The notes beneath the pieces are model-generated. The model was given only the letters and a program-made list of their open reading frames with translations, was not told the DNA's origin and searched no databases. Positions 45,406 to 57,258 of a stretch of DNA of 64,000 nucleotides are shown here, in pieces. The stretch is from Eutreptiella sp. 'Long Island Sound 2002'. Lineage: Eukaryota; Euglenozoa; Euglenophyceae; Eutreptiales; Eutreptiaceae. The DNA lies in contig OZ038378.1 in the NCBI GenBank assembly GCA_964036045.1, forward strand, positions 180,352,288 to 180,416,287, in the 5' to 3' direction. Position 1 is the stretch's first letter, and each line of letters opens with the position of its first letter. The position numbers were made by a program, and so were the translations under genes.

Positions 45406-47493
45406 TTAAGGGGAAAGGGGTGTAGTATAATTTGAACTTTCTTGACCCCCCCCCCCCCCACGAAAATCACGCAAGGTGCATTCGGTGGGATTACATGGTG
45501 CGCCCCAGGATCATGGATGTCACTCGTCCAGGTCAAAGCCATGCACAGTCACACACAGTCACACGCACCCACATACAGCTACGCACAGCCACGCACAGCC
45601 ACACGCAGCTGCAGCTGCACAGTTGCCCTGACCTGCGATTGGGAGTAATTACTCAATGAGTCTTAAACATTGATGCTTCTGCATTACGCCTGGTGGGACC
45701 GATGCCCACATGTATGGGGCAGCGCGTGTTGCACATGTGTCGACGTTGACGTCCATTCCTGCATCAAGTTCTTCATCCGTTTGCTTGCAGATGTGGCCCT
45801 TGATATTCCGTACCTTGAATCAGGTATTTGATGTCCTTGTCCTTGCCTCCTGTGTGCGAGTCTGCTTCCTCCCGGTCCATTTTTGATCCCCGGTCTGCCT
45901 TCCTCCATGTCTGCCTGGCGAAGCCGGGGGGTAAACTTGAGTTGCGCCGTTGGGAGAGGGTGCTTGAGCGCGGCGATTGTTTCGAGGTACATGTGGTGTG
46001 CCCCCCCCCCCCCCACACACTACCACGGAAAGTTGGTGAATGGGGCGCAAGCGCAGCTGGTCGGGCTGTTCTGCCCGTACTTGTGGGTATCGCGTGTGTC
46101 ATAAAGGTCACGTTTGGAAGGTGGTGGCACGTGGCAGACATCACGTGGACGTCTTGCGATCAGGGGCAGGCGTGAGCGAACCATACCGCCCCATTTTCGG
46201 TGGTGTTTGCGGAGGAGCCGCTGCGCGGTGCGCGTGCGACCGCATTGGCCCAACTATTTGACTGCAGTCAGCAGTTTCGCCGGTCCGTGGTTTGGTTTGG
46301 CAACTCCGGAAAGGGGTACCGTGCATCTGGACTCAGGTTTCTGGTTCCACTACGCCAGTGGTGCCGGTCACTGAATAACCAGAGTTGCATCTGGCTGGCG
46401 AGCCCATTGTAGAGCCATCAGATTGGGAGAGGATGACGCCCCTATGACTTCTGGATTTGCCCCCCCCCCCCCCGGCCACACCAATTTGCACCGTCTCTCT
46501 TTCCCACTCCTATTTGCAGTTACCTGCCTTTGGGTGGCTGCCAAATTCCTAAATGACTCTCACCCCCCCCCCCCCCCGCCCCGAAAAACAAATACTTGCG
46601 AAGCATGTTGTACACCCTCGTTCAAGCCAAGGGGGTGGTCAGAGGCCTAAAAAAAGTTTGTGTACCTAAAATCAACCTCCAATGTCCGGCCCCTTCGATG
46701 GATTTCATTTTTTTCAGGAAAAATTTTCTGATGTGGGTGGGTGCGTGGGTGGGTGGGTCAGGCGGAGGAGCCCAGGCTGTCATTCTGCCGCCCACCCCAA
46801 CGGGAACGGTAAGCCGTGGCTTGCCCTCGTTGTGTGTTCACCACCCCATTGTGTGCCGGGCGGTTTCCAGCGTCAAGGGCCGGTGCACAAACTGAAGCAC
46901 TTTTCAGATTCAGCAGCTCAAAATCAAAAGTTTCAGAACCCATTTTTTCAGCATGTTGTGACCGCCCACACAATCAAATCCCACCTCTGAGGCATGCTTT
47001 GCATCCCCTTTTTGTGGTGTTGACCCCGCGAGGTTCCTTGCCCAGAGTGCCGCACGCCCGCAAGGCCCGCGGTAGCGCTCCAGCCCAAGGCCACTGCCAC
47101 TGTCAACTACAGATCTCAAGGAAGGGGGCACTCCGTTTCGCTCCCCCGCCCTGTCGCCGTGCTACAGCCCCAAAGAGCCTGCGGGGGCGCAGCTCTCGGC
47201 AGGTGTGCGGCTGCCCCTGTGTCTGTGCCTGCGTGACACTGCCATCCCCCCCCCCCCCCTTTCCCCCTTGCAATGACTCTGTCTGCCCCCCCCCGCCCCT
47301 GTCCCCGACCTGGCGTTGCCGGCCCCGACGGCCCCGGCTCCCAACAGGACGGGGGGGCCCACAACAAGGGGGGCCCGCCGGCTGCGGCCATGTGCACTGC
47401 CTCTCGGAGAGAGTGTAAGGCACAGTGCACCGGTCCCGGGAGCGTCGTCGTGACCCCCCCCCCCCCATTCAGCTTTTTTCAGTGGTCAACCCA
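45406..47493. other. spacer, no gene recognised
   Basis: Poly-C tracts (45447-45461, 46001-46014, 46460-46475, 46564-46578), a short CACAGC-rich stretch (45545-45610), TGGG repeats (46735-46757) and many short ORFs without a domain. Confidence 0.4.
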
Positions 47494-47654
47494 TGACAGT
47501 TGACGCACCAACTGTCATGCAACAAAAGACGTTTTTTGTTTTTGTTGAGTCATCGAAAGTGCTGCTTTGCAGTGCAATTTCTGTCATCGTTTCTCTTCAG
47601 GGCTGAGTATGGCGTTTTTTCCAAAGCACATGTTCCGCGGAATCGTATTTTGCA
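47494..47654 (-). repeat. dispersed ~160-bp element, copy 2
   Basis: Inverted copy of 43308-43466, ending in the same tgacagttg/caactgtca palindrome. Confidence 0.8.
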
Positions 47655-47702
47655 TCCGCCGCCGCATGTGCAGCCATGTGCCTGCGGCTGTGGGGACCCG
47701 GT

Positions 47703-47890
47703 ACCAGGGATGCATTAGAAGGGAAGGCACCTCAGAGGCGGCCCCAGAAGCGGTCAGACGGGCGGTTGGAGGAGGTTGCCAAAGCCGTTGGGGGCGGTTA
47801 CTGTCGGTTACAAATGCCATTCAAGCTGGCAGTTGCCGTCAGGGAGACAGTAGCTGGGCGTAGGCTGGGCGCCCTGGAGGAAGGGGGGGG
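47703..47890 (+). CDS. conserved reading frame with VAKAVGGGYCRLQ motif
   Basis: The + frame reads RDALEGKAPQRRPQKR, then RLEEVAKAVGGGYCRLQMPF and KLAVAVRETVAGRRLGALEE. The second part recurs, inverted, at 56930-57075 with the same frame open (RLNEVAKAVGGGYCRLQIPF). The first part recurs directly at 57207-57257. Conservation of the frame in both places suggests a coding origin or a repeat family with a fixed frame. Function unknown. Confidence 0.35.
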
Positions 47891-49490
47891 GTATCTCCCC
47901 CTCTTCCAATGCATCTCTGCCCGGTACGCTGTCGCAACCCGGTGGACCGGCGGCGCTTTGCAGAGGAATGCTGCGGGGCCGGTCTACACAGGACCCGCCG
48001 TCTGCCCCCGCGGTCATTGACCTGGTCCTCATGACGGACCGCGCTTGGCGCCGCTTCGCAATGTGTGTGGCACAGAGGATGCGATGCCCCGGGGGATTCA
48101 TCCTGCCATCGGCGGACCGGAGGCGGGCGGGGGGGGGGGCGCGGCAGAGAGGACGCAGACAAGAGCGGACCCGATGATGGGGCCACGGCCCAGTGAACAA
48201 CCCCCGCGGGACGCGATATCACACGAGTGGGGCCCGTAGACTTGCGCGACGACTCGTGGGCCTCTGGGTCTGCCGACTTGAGGCGTGGGTTGTGGGTTGT
48301 CCACAACATCCCCCAAAGCGTTGGATGCATCTGTAGACCCAAGGTGTCGCTCCTGCCAACCCCTGGGCACCGCCGCGTGCGGAGGCATGGATCAGAGGGG
48401 GCAGTGAAAGCCCCACAGTTTCTTCCGCCCCAACCGCTTCTGTTCGCTCCAACTGCCGCACAACCGATTTGTAACTGTCATTTGCAACCATCCCCTTCAG
48501 CTTCCGACCCCATCAAGTACACCCTTGAGGTAGGGCTTGGGGAGGTTGGGTTTTCAATGGGGGGGGGGTCAATAGAGCCCCCCGAAACTAGGGGGGGGGG
48601 GTCGGGAAAAGGGCTCAATTGACAGGACCATTAATCAGTCATTATGAACTCTGGCGCTGAACGCGCCGAAATTTTTTTTGAGGGTTGCAAATTTCTGAAC
48701 CTCCTCGACACGCTGATCCCAAAAAACCCATTTTCATTTTTTGCCGAATTTTGGGTCCGGGTCACCTCTGGGGCCCGGGGGTCAGTGTTCGATTTTGCGG
48801 GGGCCGTCAATTGTGGTCTTTTTTTTGGGGAGGGGCGGATCTAGCCAGAGCGTTGTATCGACCCCCCCCCCCCCGAAGTTGAAAGCACGCCCACCTTGGA
48901 GGAAGTGCGAAAAGGAGCGTACTCTAAGCACCATCTGCCCCTTATCATGTCTTGTTCTTTGTCCCATGTGCCGTGCTGCAGGCTGGAGGCCGCGTTCCCA
49001 GTCTCTCGCCCGGCCCATGAGCCCTATGCAGCGCAGAGTTGGATCTCGGCGGGTGTCTGCGGTGGAGCCACGCGATGACGCGGAGGTGTGCTGGTCGGGG
49101 TATTGGGGAGTGTACTGGCATGCACAGGTCGGCACACTCTGCAAAACAGCGCCAGATCTGTTTCATTTGCATGAATGTCAATCAAGGAATCTGCACTTGA
49201 CAGGGCCATGGCGAAGGAATTGTGTGTCAAAGTGTTTTGTTCTTGTTATTTCACACAGACGCAGCGTGCTGCATGCTTCTGTCCAGAATGCAGTGGGTCA
49301 GGGTCTGAGATCGAAACTGCAGCGCAGTCTGCTCTTCATAATTGGGGATTCTTGTCCCCTGGACAGAAATTCCCAAGTTGACAACCGGAGGGGGTTGTCC
49401 CATGACCCTCTTGCTACACCCAGCATCAATTTGCTGAGGTGTGGCGACAAAATCCGTCATTTGAAAACCGGACAGGATGCTTCATACAGG
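47891..49490. other. spacer, no firm gene
   Basis: 47999-48150 is open and protein-like on the + strand (VIDLVLMTDRAWRRFAMCVA) after a plausible acceptor (ctacacag), unassigned. Poly-G near 48560-48600, poly-C near 48862-48873. Confidence 0.35.
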
Positions 49491-50540
49491 GGGGTGCGGG
49501 GTAATTTCGTGCGGGGATTATTTCGCTGGGGAAACTTTCGGAGGGGGGAAATTTCGCCACCTTTGCAAATCCCGAAGCTCACACTGCCTCACGCACAAGA
49601 ACCAACGGTTGAAGCATGCCACAGCATGCCACAGCACCGGATTCTGGGGTATATTGGTGGGGGGTGTGAAGCATGCCGCAGCATGCTGCAGCATACTGCA
49701 GCACACTGTCTGTAATCTTGACGGTTTTGTGTACTTGATGTACTTGTGTACTTTTTTTGTTGCTCCTCCTCCCTTGACAGGGCATCTTTTCCCTCACTTT
49801 GTCTTTGGATGTCCACTGTTGAACCCACTGAGGAGGGGACAACACAACCCAAGAGGAACAGGCAGACAACCAGCATTACTGCAGACTGTTTACAGTGGGC
49901 AATAGGAGAAGGCACTGGGCAGTATGTACAAACAGCCAAGGATTATCCCAAAATGGGAAATTGTACTGTACTTGACATGCAGTTTGGCTGTCAACTAAGG
50001 GTGCCATCTTGAAGGACCATGTTTTGGGGAAAAACAAGAAACAACCAGATGATTCTTTTTCTTATTGAACGCCCTCAGTCTTCATGTCACATTGAAAGAG
50101 CATCCAGTCTGATGGGCCGCATTTTGACGCATGATCGCCTGCATGTGAATAGTGAGACATTGTGCCATTTGGCAATTATGTATGTGAACAAAACCGAGAA
50201 AAAGCGGAAGCGAGAGGAGATGGAGGACCAACAAGCAGAGCTGCCGATTGTTTGCATTGTGTTGGGTGTTTGCAGGTGGTTGTTGGTGCTTTGGGGAGGA
50301 GTCGGCCATGGTTTTTGGTGCACATGCACTTCTGGACTTGTGACCTACACCCCCACCAACGTCTTGAAGCATGCCGCAGCATGCCGCAGCACAGCAAAAT
50401 TTTCTTGGGGACCATTGGTGCTTGCTCACGCACACACTGCACTGCCAAAGCCCCCAGTTTCGCTAGGGGAAAATTTCGCCACCTTCCTTACAGACGAAAG
50501 TTTCCCACGAAATTATCCCCGCCTGAAATTATCCCCCCCC
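49491..50540 (+). mobile_element. hAT-type DNA transposon relic with inverted ends
   Basis: Left end (49498-49540: gggtaatttcgtgcggggattatttcgctgggg) is the inverse of the right end (50495-50540: cccacgaaattatccccgcctgaaattatcccc). gaagcatgccgcagcatg stretches lie inside both ends. It encloses a fragment of a hAT transposase C-terminal domain. Too short (1.05 kb) to be autonomous. Confidence 0.55.
50019..50250 (+). pseudogene. hAT transposase dimerisation-domain remnant
   Basis: Reads LIERPQSSCHIERASSLMGR, ILTHDRLHVNSETLCHLAIM, YVNKTEKKRKRE. The pattern SSxxxERxxSxxGxIxTxxRxxxxxETxxxLxxM is that of the C-terminal dimerisation domain of hAT transposases. No catalytic or BED-finger part is seen upstream: 49746-50012 is a different frame (VEPTEEGTTQPKRNRQ) that ends in a stop. 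So this is a remnant or an internally deleted copy. Confidence 0.5.
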
Positions 50541-50548
50541 CCCCTCTG

Positions 50549-50656
50549 TATGGTAGTGTGTCCGTTTGCCGTTAACTGGCAGCACTGATGCACCAATACA
50601 TGTATGGTAGTGTGTCCGTTTGCCGTTAACTGGCAGCACTGATGCACCAATACAGA
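50549..50656 (+). repeat. perfect 54-bp tandem duplication
   Basis: tatggtagtgtgtccgtttg...ccaataca occurs at 50549 and again at 50603 with no visible change until the last bases. It lies directly next to the right end of the hAT relic. Confidence 0.9.
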
Positions 50657-52574
50657 GATGCACACCCATTTCATGGCGCATGAAGGTCCCTAGATTCGTG
50701 GTTCAGGGCCAAGCCTATTTGCAAAGCGCCCACAACCCTCAATATATGGCCCTTGGCAACGGCCACACCTCTCGATTGCTGCTGAATTATCGGAGGACAG
50801 TTCTGCCATACAAGCGGATGCAGCAGATGCCAGTGGCATTGCAATTGGGGGACAATGCAACCGCTGCAAAAACAGTGCAAGATGATTGGGTTTCACAGTC
50901 GTACTGGCGGCTGCCTTCGTTGTGCAAATATGGGCAGTGCTCAGAGAGCAGTGTTATACGTGAACCGCAACTGCCTGAGCACTCCCGCAAACAGCCTTGG
51001 CAAGCCTCGAACCTGTGGTTGCTGTTTGGCTCATCGCGGAGTGGCCCAACCTCTGAAATTTGGCCAGGGCACAATTTGGTCTATTTGGCCTTGATGACCA
51101 AATTTCCCCCGGCAACCCTTGCCGCCCTGTGCAGATGTTGGATGTTGTTTTCATTGTGTGTGCGTGTGTGTGTGTGCATGGGTGCGTGCGTGTGTTCATT
51201 TGTATCCGCACGTGTTCTGCTGTATTTCTGCACATGGGACACTCTTGTGTTACAGCTGCTCTGTACCGCAATTTTCATGGTGGGAGAGGGTTTGGAATGG
51301 TGTTTGCAATTTCTGAAGGAGGACAGAGAAGGAATGCAGGAGAATGTGACTGTGGGGGTTGTCAAGCTGGGGGGCTTTAGGGGTGGTGAAATTGTCCCCT
51401 AGCAATTTTCCATGGTGAATTAGTCCCTGTGCAAATCCCCCACCCCCTCCATGTGCCAAATCCAACGGCTTGTGTTTAAGGATTTCGCACAGTGGTGGAG
51501 CTTGAGACTTCTCCTCCGCCTACAATAATCTCGGGGAAGCTCATGCGCACTTTCCACCGTCAGTAGTCGCACGATCAGGATGGCGCAAGGCTTCTGCAGA
51601 GACCCAGGGGCCTTCAGAGTTGCCACTTCAGAGGCTGCCACTGCCACCAGACCACCACTTCAGCCAGTCAGCCACTGCTGCGACCACCAGCACTGACCAA
51701 AAAAGGGAGGTGGGTTCCCAACCTGGGGCTTTTTGTCCCAGGGACAGAAGGTTTGGATTTCAGACCTGGACAGGGGGGTCCCCCATGGAAATGAGTTGCT
51801 AGTGGAAGTTGATCGTTTGGACCGCAAGGACGGGGCCTTTTTTGGAGAGGTTCTTGCACAGTAAGACGCGGTGGTTGTGCATGGGGGAGGTTCAATTCCC
51901 ATCGGTGTGTAACAGCGCGCAGCTGCCGCGCATATAACACACAGCTGCAGCGGGCACCTACCCAAGCAGAAAGAAGGCGAAAGTGGTTTGGAGAAAGCAG
52001 CCCGCAGATAGCAGGGTGCCTAGCAGGCAGCTTGACATGACCATCATGAGCCGGCGGTCTGGTCCCCCCAGGTGTCTCACAGGCTGCGTCAGGATCCTCT
52101 GCCACTGCAGTTGGTTGGTGTGGGGTGTCGGCTTGTCTTAGCTTTGTGCGTCCCGCAGCAGGCAACAATGTGCAAGCTGCATGCAGTAGGATGGAAGAAG
52201 ATAAGTGAGGTATTGGGGCGGCTGTACAAACCAGCGCAACAAAAACGGTAAAAAAAAAGAGGAGCAACCAAAGGGCTTTTTGGGGGGCACCGCATTCATC
52301 ATTCCATTTGAGGGCCATTCCTGCCGTTGGCTAAATGTAAATGAAATATCATTGGGGACCCCCCCCCCCCAAGGAGCATTGTACTCTTTTTCTTCACCAA
52401 AGCTGGTGCGGCATGTATCCTTGGTTTTTCTTGCTGTTGACTTCAGGGCCCTACCAGCAGCAATGACCATGTCCCATTCTCAGCCTTCCTACTGCTGGTG
52501 CCCCATCCAAGTCTCATCCAACCATCCCAAACCCCCGTGAAATAGAAAAGCCGGGGGGGGAGGGGGGGGGCAGA
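50657..52574. other. spacer with unassigned ORFs
   Basis: 50855-51090 + strand reads RTGGCLRCANMGSAQRAVLY, then NRNCLSTPANSLGKPRTCGC, Cys-rich and protein-like but not recognised. An overlapping frame is open for 260 codons. Nothing I can name. Confidence 0.3.
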
Positions 52575-53405
52575 CTCACCACACAGGCTGTTCACCCACG
52601 CACAGCCACCACCTCCCGCAAACAAGGCACGCGCGCAAGCCTCAAAGGCAGGCCCCGGGGGCTCGGACTCGGCCCCGCCAATGGGTGGGCGGCCCTAAGC
52701 GCTTCGGAGGTTACCCGAACTCGGCCCCAATGGGGGAAGCGGCCCTGCCCGGGTAGCCGCGGCCGCCACACCTCACGGAGGCAGCGTAGCGCACAACGCG
52801 GAGGCAGCGTAGCACACAACGCAGCGCAGCAGACCAAAGCCGGCAGAGGCACACAATGAAACGCGCCAGCACGCGACAACACACAGCCCACATTACACAT
52901 TACAACAGAGCAAAGCAAAATAGTGTACCGCAACAACAACGGCGGACAGCCACACCACCCGCTGCGAGCACCAACACCAGCCCAACACCCAACACCCAGG
53001 GTGGGGGCCAGACCCACCACACAGGCACTTCACCCACACACAGCCACTGCCGCCCACAAACATGGCACACAGGTGGAGCATCACCAAGGGCCCACAACCC
53101 CACTCCCCAACGCCAACACGGCGCCCACCAGACACGCAACAACAAAGGCCACACTTACACACAACATAGAAGGGATGCTTCCCTGATGCACTCCGGGGAG
53201 CCATCACCATCCCGACCACACCGGGAGGAGAAAGCAACCCAAACCTAAGTAAGGGGGTCGCCCCTGCGGGGGGTTGGCAACCGGCTACGCGGTTGTCTAT
53301 TGGGCGGCGACCTAAAACATGTACTGCCCGCTAGTAGCTAAGTTCTGTCACCAGGGCCTAGTGCAGGGGCCTTGGGCACGCTTATGAGACACATCGTCCA
53401 AACCA
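52575..53405. other. C/A-rich low-complexity DNA
   Basis: agactcaccacacaggctgttcacccacgcacagccac (52571) recurs diverged at 53010. The long His/Thr/Pro-rich frames (HTGGASPRAHNPTPQRQH) reflect composition. Confidence 0.4.
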
Positions 53406-54026
53406 TTGGTGGTCACTGCACACGACCAACCAGGGGGTGGACTCACACGTGTCCCTAGCTCCGAGGCGTCGACAGCCCGGAGTGAAGTCCTCAAACGGGG
53501 AGACCCTCAGCAGCCCAGAAAGCAAAAGAGCAACAGTGCACCACATTCACCCCAGAACAACCCCAACAAACACCAGTCAGTTTGTAGATTTGGAGACATG
53601 TGCAAAAGTGCCCGGTGCCAATGGTACCACCCAACTGCAAGTGGGACAACCCGACAGCCACAAGGGGATGCAGGGAGCGACATGCTGCCCCCCCGGCGCC
53701 GCACACGAGCAGCAGTGAGCGTGCCAGCAGAAAAAGAAAGAGCCCGAAATTGGGAGGAACGCAAGCAGCAAAGCATTTGGGCACAGAGCCGCCCCACACA
53801 TGGCAGTGAGACGAGCCCCAAAAGGACACACAACAATACACAAGGGAACCATGAGGTGCGAGCACTGCAGCAACCACCAAATCCGGCGCACGCCGAGCGA
53901 GCCATCGGCAACCCCCCCCCCCCCCTCCCTCTACAAGGTGCCCACGTACTCCACAAGGGCGAACGGCGGGAGCCGTGCCCCGCGCGCCGGGAGGTGCCCG
54001 CCACAGGGGTGGCAACAGGGCCTTGA
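53406..54026 (+). CDS. CCCH zinc-finger ORF, retroelement ORF1/Gag-like
   Basis: 206-codon open frame; the first in-frame ATG is later than the listed start. Residues near 58-76 read CRFGDMCKSARCQWYHPTA, spacing C-x5-C-x4-C-x3-H, a CCCH RNA-binding finger. Flanked by low-complexity, basic, Gln/Arg-rich sequence. Such single fingers occur in Gag or ORF1 proteins of retroelements and in host RNA-binding proteins. No reverse transcriptase is found nearby, so the retroelement reading is an inference from the repeat-rich setting. Confidence 0.4.
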   Translation: MVVTAHDQPGGGLTRVPSSEASTARSEVLKRGDPQQPRKQKSNSAPHSPQNNPNKHQSVCRFGDMCKSARCQWYHPTASGTTRQPQGDAGSDMLPPRRRTRAAVSVPAEKERARNWEERKQQSIWAQSRPTHGSETSPKRTHNNTQGNHEVRALQQPPNPAHAERAIGNPPPPLPLQGAHVLHKGERREPCPARREVPATGVATGP

Positions 54027-55115
54027 CCAGCCAACCGGGACAGTCCATGTCGTACAGAGATGTGAAATCCACGTACGGGGGGGCAGGCGGGTGGGACAGG
54101 AGGGGGTGCGCGACAGGGGCACCTAGGAGCGCCAACAGACAGGGGGAGGAGCAACACAGACACACAGAACGCGGGAGCCACACCAGGAGGGACAAGGGCG
54201 AGCATAGCAGACAAGGAGGAGGGGCACAGCAAGGCAGGAGAGGCAACCAGAACAGGGAACCAGAATGGAGCGGATGGGAGAGCATGCGCATGGGAGGCAG
54301 CGACAATAAAGCGGATGGCTTGGCCAGCTAACCCCGTCGCTACCGGGTGCCAGGGCAACCCCTGCTCAACCGGCATCAGGTGGGGGGTGTCTCCCGCAGC
54401 CGAGATGGGCTGTTTGCGCAATGGGAGCGGGAGCCCATCAGGAGCAGACCAGCCGTGAGGGGGAAAAAGACATATGGTGGACAGCCGGGACAGGGCGTGG
54501 ACAAACAGGGCACCTGGGCCTCATGCACACAGAAACACAACGAGGCAGGCTACAGACGGCGTGTGGACAGAGGCGCATGGGCAGCAAAAACAGTCAAACG
54601 ACCCCGGCAGCAACCAGCACATCCTCAATATGCCAATTATTGGGCGCAGCTGACACGCAAACAGCACACCATGCCACATTCAGCACAGCCGCAACACACC
54701 AACTACTGGGCTCTGCGAACGTGGAAACGACACCAGCAAGAGCACCGGCCGCAGCGGCCGACAGAAAGCAGCAACCCGACGCAACATGCGAAGGGAAGAA
54801 CAGGTGACTGTCCAGGGCCCCCGTAAAGGAGCAACAACCAGACGGAATGTCACACAGGGGGGGGCGCCCCCTTTCTAGAGGACGTGCACCTGGGAAGGGA
54901 TGGGAAGCGACAGGCCAGAAAGTAAACAACCGCATGAAATTCATGTTCCCCTCCCTCCATCCCGCAAAAACCGCAACAAAACTGACGCACTGCTCGCATC
55001 AATTACCCCAACTGCAGCACCCCCCCTATCCACAGCCTCCACACCCTGACCTAAGGGCGCACCGCCCTGCCCAACATGGGTCATACCTGTGCTGCCCCGT
55101 TGCAGGTCCCTGCAG
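54027..55115. other. spacer with short duplicated ORF
   Basis: 54347-54826 + strand is open and holds an internal repeat (PQYANYWAQLTRKQH and PQHTNYWALRTWKRH). Not recognised. May belong with the CCCH ORF. Confidence 0.35.
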
Positions 55116-55235
55116 ACGCAGGGTTGCAGAGGAGGTCCCGCACTGTACAGTTCAATATGGATGTGACGGACTCGTCCAACAGTATGGCGACCTCCGCTTC
55201 TTCCGGCCATCCCACACCGTCAAGCGGGCACAGGC
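55116..55235 (+). CDS. possible module exon 26
   Basis: Acceptor tccctgcag, donor C/gtgagg, 120 bp, phase 1 at both ends. Reads AGLQRRSRTVQFNMDVTDSS, then a Ser-rich end. RRSxxV followed by an aromatic and MD recalls RRxSxVxWMD of the module, and length and phases fit. Sequence similarity is weak; other acceptors (55105, 55136) are possible. Confidence 0.35.
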
Positions 55236-56149
55236 GTGAGGAACGGTATGCCTGGGTCTCTGGCTCAGACCTTCTGGGTACCCTCTGCTCATGAGATATG
55301 GGTTGGTTCGTGAGTGCTGGTCGTTTTTCGCCGTTGTTGTCCCCCCATGGGAACTGCAGCACGGTCGACTGACAACCACAGGAGGAGCCCCCCTCTCCGT
55401 CCCGAAGACCAAAGTGACCTCAGTGGGAAAAACCAAATTTACCATCGGGGTAATCTTGTTCGGCCATTTTTGGTACACAGACTTTTGGGTCCCAGACCCC
55501 CGCCCCTTTCCTCTCTTCTAATACATCCTTGCTGCAGCACCTCACCCGATGGGTGGGTGAATCACATTGAAGATGTTCCATTAACTCAAGTCGGTGTGTA
55601 TCTTCTGGGGGAGTAGGATAAACAAAGCCTGGGTGGGGGAGAAGATTTAGGTAGGGGCGTAGGGAATGACATCATTCTGAGCAGGACCGTAATAGCAGCA
55701 CGACAGTACAAATGTGGCACCGGGAGCAAGACCCGCAGAAGGAAGGTGGAAAGCTGTTGGGTCACAGGCTCTCAGTCTCAGAGGTGCCCTGTCTGATGCT
55801 GGCACAAATGGCAGCAGATGAATGTTCCATTCCACACAAGTTGGTGTTCCGTTGTTTTGTGGTGGCATGGCTTCCCGGGGGGGGGGGGGGGCTTTGTATG
55901 CGAACCCCCCAGCCCCCCATCCTCTTTTTTGACGGATAGCGCCCCAAGGGTGGCCGCCGTCGAGGGCCGGAAAATGAGTCCGGTCCAATTTTTTTCCTTC
56001 ACACCATGTGTGTATACTCAGAATGCTCAGAATGTCATGGCAACTTCAAGTATGTATGAGAAAAATGAAAAAAAGATTGACCCCCCACCACTGCTCCCTT
56101 TCCGGGGGCCCCTCTTTGGCAGTAAAAGCCTTTTTTTGTTGTTTGCGAG

Positions 56150-56325
56150 ATGGCAGGGTTTATGTGACCATTGTGCCCACACGTGGGCCCCGGAGACAGC
56201 AGGGGTTAAGTAGCCACTTCTGACTTTGTCCTTGTGCTGGGCGTTGGGGACCCCCGAGATGGCAGGGGTTATGTAGCCACGTTGCCCACATTTGGGCTCC
56301 CGAGACGGCAGAGGTGGGTCGCCAC
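56150..56325 (-). repeat. cctgccatctcggg repeat family
   Basis: Three loose ~55-bp units of ccccgaga-ggcaggggttatgtagccac. Inverse of the array at 21520-21776 and related to 58480-58820. Confidence 0.6.
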
Positions 56326-56446
56326 AGCTCCCCGATGTTTTTTGTGCTACGCATTTTTGCCTCAGGGGTTTCTAGTAATGGAGTGTGGCGTGGTGTCGTG
56401 TGGTGTGGTGTGTTCCGCCGCCAAGGCCCGCGGCTTCTTGTGCTGC

Positions 56447-56474
56447 ACGTGTGTGTGTGTGTGTGTGTGTGTGT
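56447..56474. repeat. (GT)n microsatellite
   Basis: Uninterrupted gtgtgt run. Confidence 0.95.
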
Positions 56475-56929
56475 TGCGGAACGGTGTGAGCAAGTTCACG
56501 ATGCCGTGAGTCACGTAGTGCAATTCGTTGATCTTGTCCTTCGAAACTGCCCGAAGCCTGGTGCCTGCAAACCCCTGCACTCAACGCATCCCTTTCACTT
56601 CGCAGTGGCCCCAGCCCGCGTGCCGCAATGTCCAAGAGAACGCGGATGATGGCCGCGATCCGTGGCCTGTTCAAGCGTGGGACGACCTAAACCCCGCCTT
56701 CCGTGATCGGGTTGGGTGGGCTCCCTCCTGCCGGCCCCCCATGCCGCAGAGCCAGTCTCACGCCTGCCTCCCTCTGTAGCTGACCCACACCCCCCCCCCC
56801 GTCCCAGCGGCGTCACTGCCCCCCGACGTCCGTGTCGGGGGTGCGTGTGTCCCGGGACTGACCGGAGACCCATGCTGCCCCCCACCCACCCCCCCCGCCA
56901 TCAGAGGCTTGGCCATCCCCCCCCCCCCC

Positions 56930-57258
56930 CGTCCAGGGATGCATTGGGTGCCCTCTAGGGCACCCAGCATATGCCCAGCTACTGCCTCCCTGACGGCAGA
57001 TGCCAGCTTGAATGGTATTTGTAACCGACAGTAACCGCCCCCAACGGCTTTGGCAACCTCGTTCAACCGCCTGTCTAACCCTGAGGGAGGAACAAAAGGG
57101 AAGAAAGGGCTCCTAAAGGAACCCCCACGGAGGACGGTGGACTGCCTGGGGGTAGCCAAGGCCCAAGGGCAGGGTCAGGTGCATGGGCGCACATGGAAGG
57201 AGGGGGCCAGGGATGCATTAGAAGGAAAGGCACCTCAGAGGCGGCCCCAGAAGCGCCC
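56930..57258 (-). repeat. rearranged copy of the 47.7 kb conserved segment
   Basis: 56930-57075 is the inverse of 47755-47895. 57207-57257 is a direct copy of 47703-47752. The two halves of one unit are therefore in opposite orientation and swapped order here. Confidence 0.75.

Larger units (their letters stand above)
55236..56929. other. spacer
   Basis: Includes a poly-G tract (55878-55891), the gacggcaggggttatgtag repeat family (56150-56325), a (GT)n run (56447-56474) and, at 56606-56700, an open frame after a ttcgcag acceptor (QENADDGRDPWPVQAWDDLN) that I cannot assign. Confidence 0.4.

Noticed and set aside
50620-51402. 260-codon ORF as a gene
   Set aside because: Starts in a duplicated non-coding 54-bp repeat, runs through a (GT)-rich low-complexity part and overlaps a more protein-like Cys-rich frame. 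No domain found, so left unassigned.
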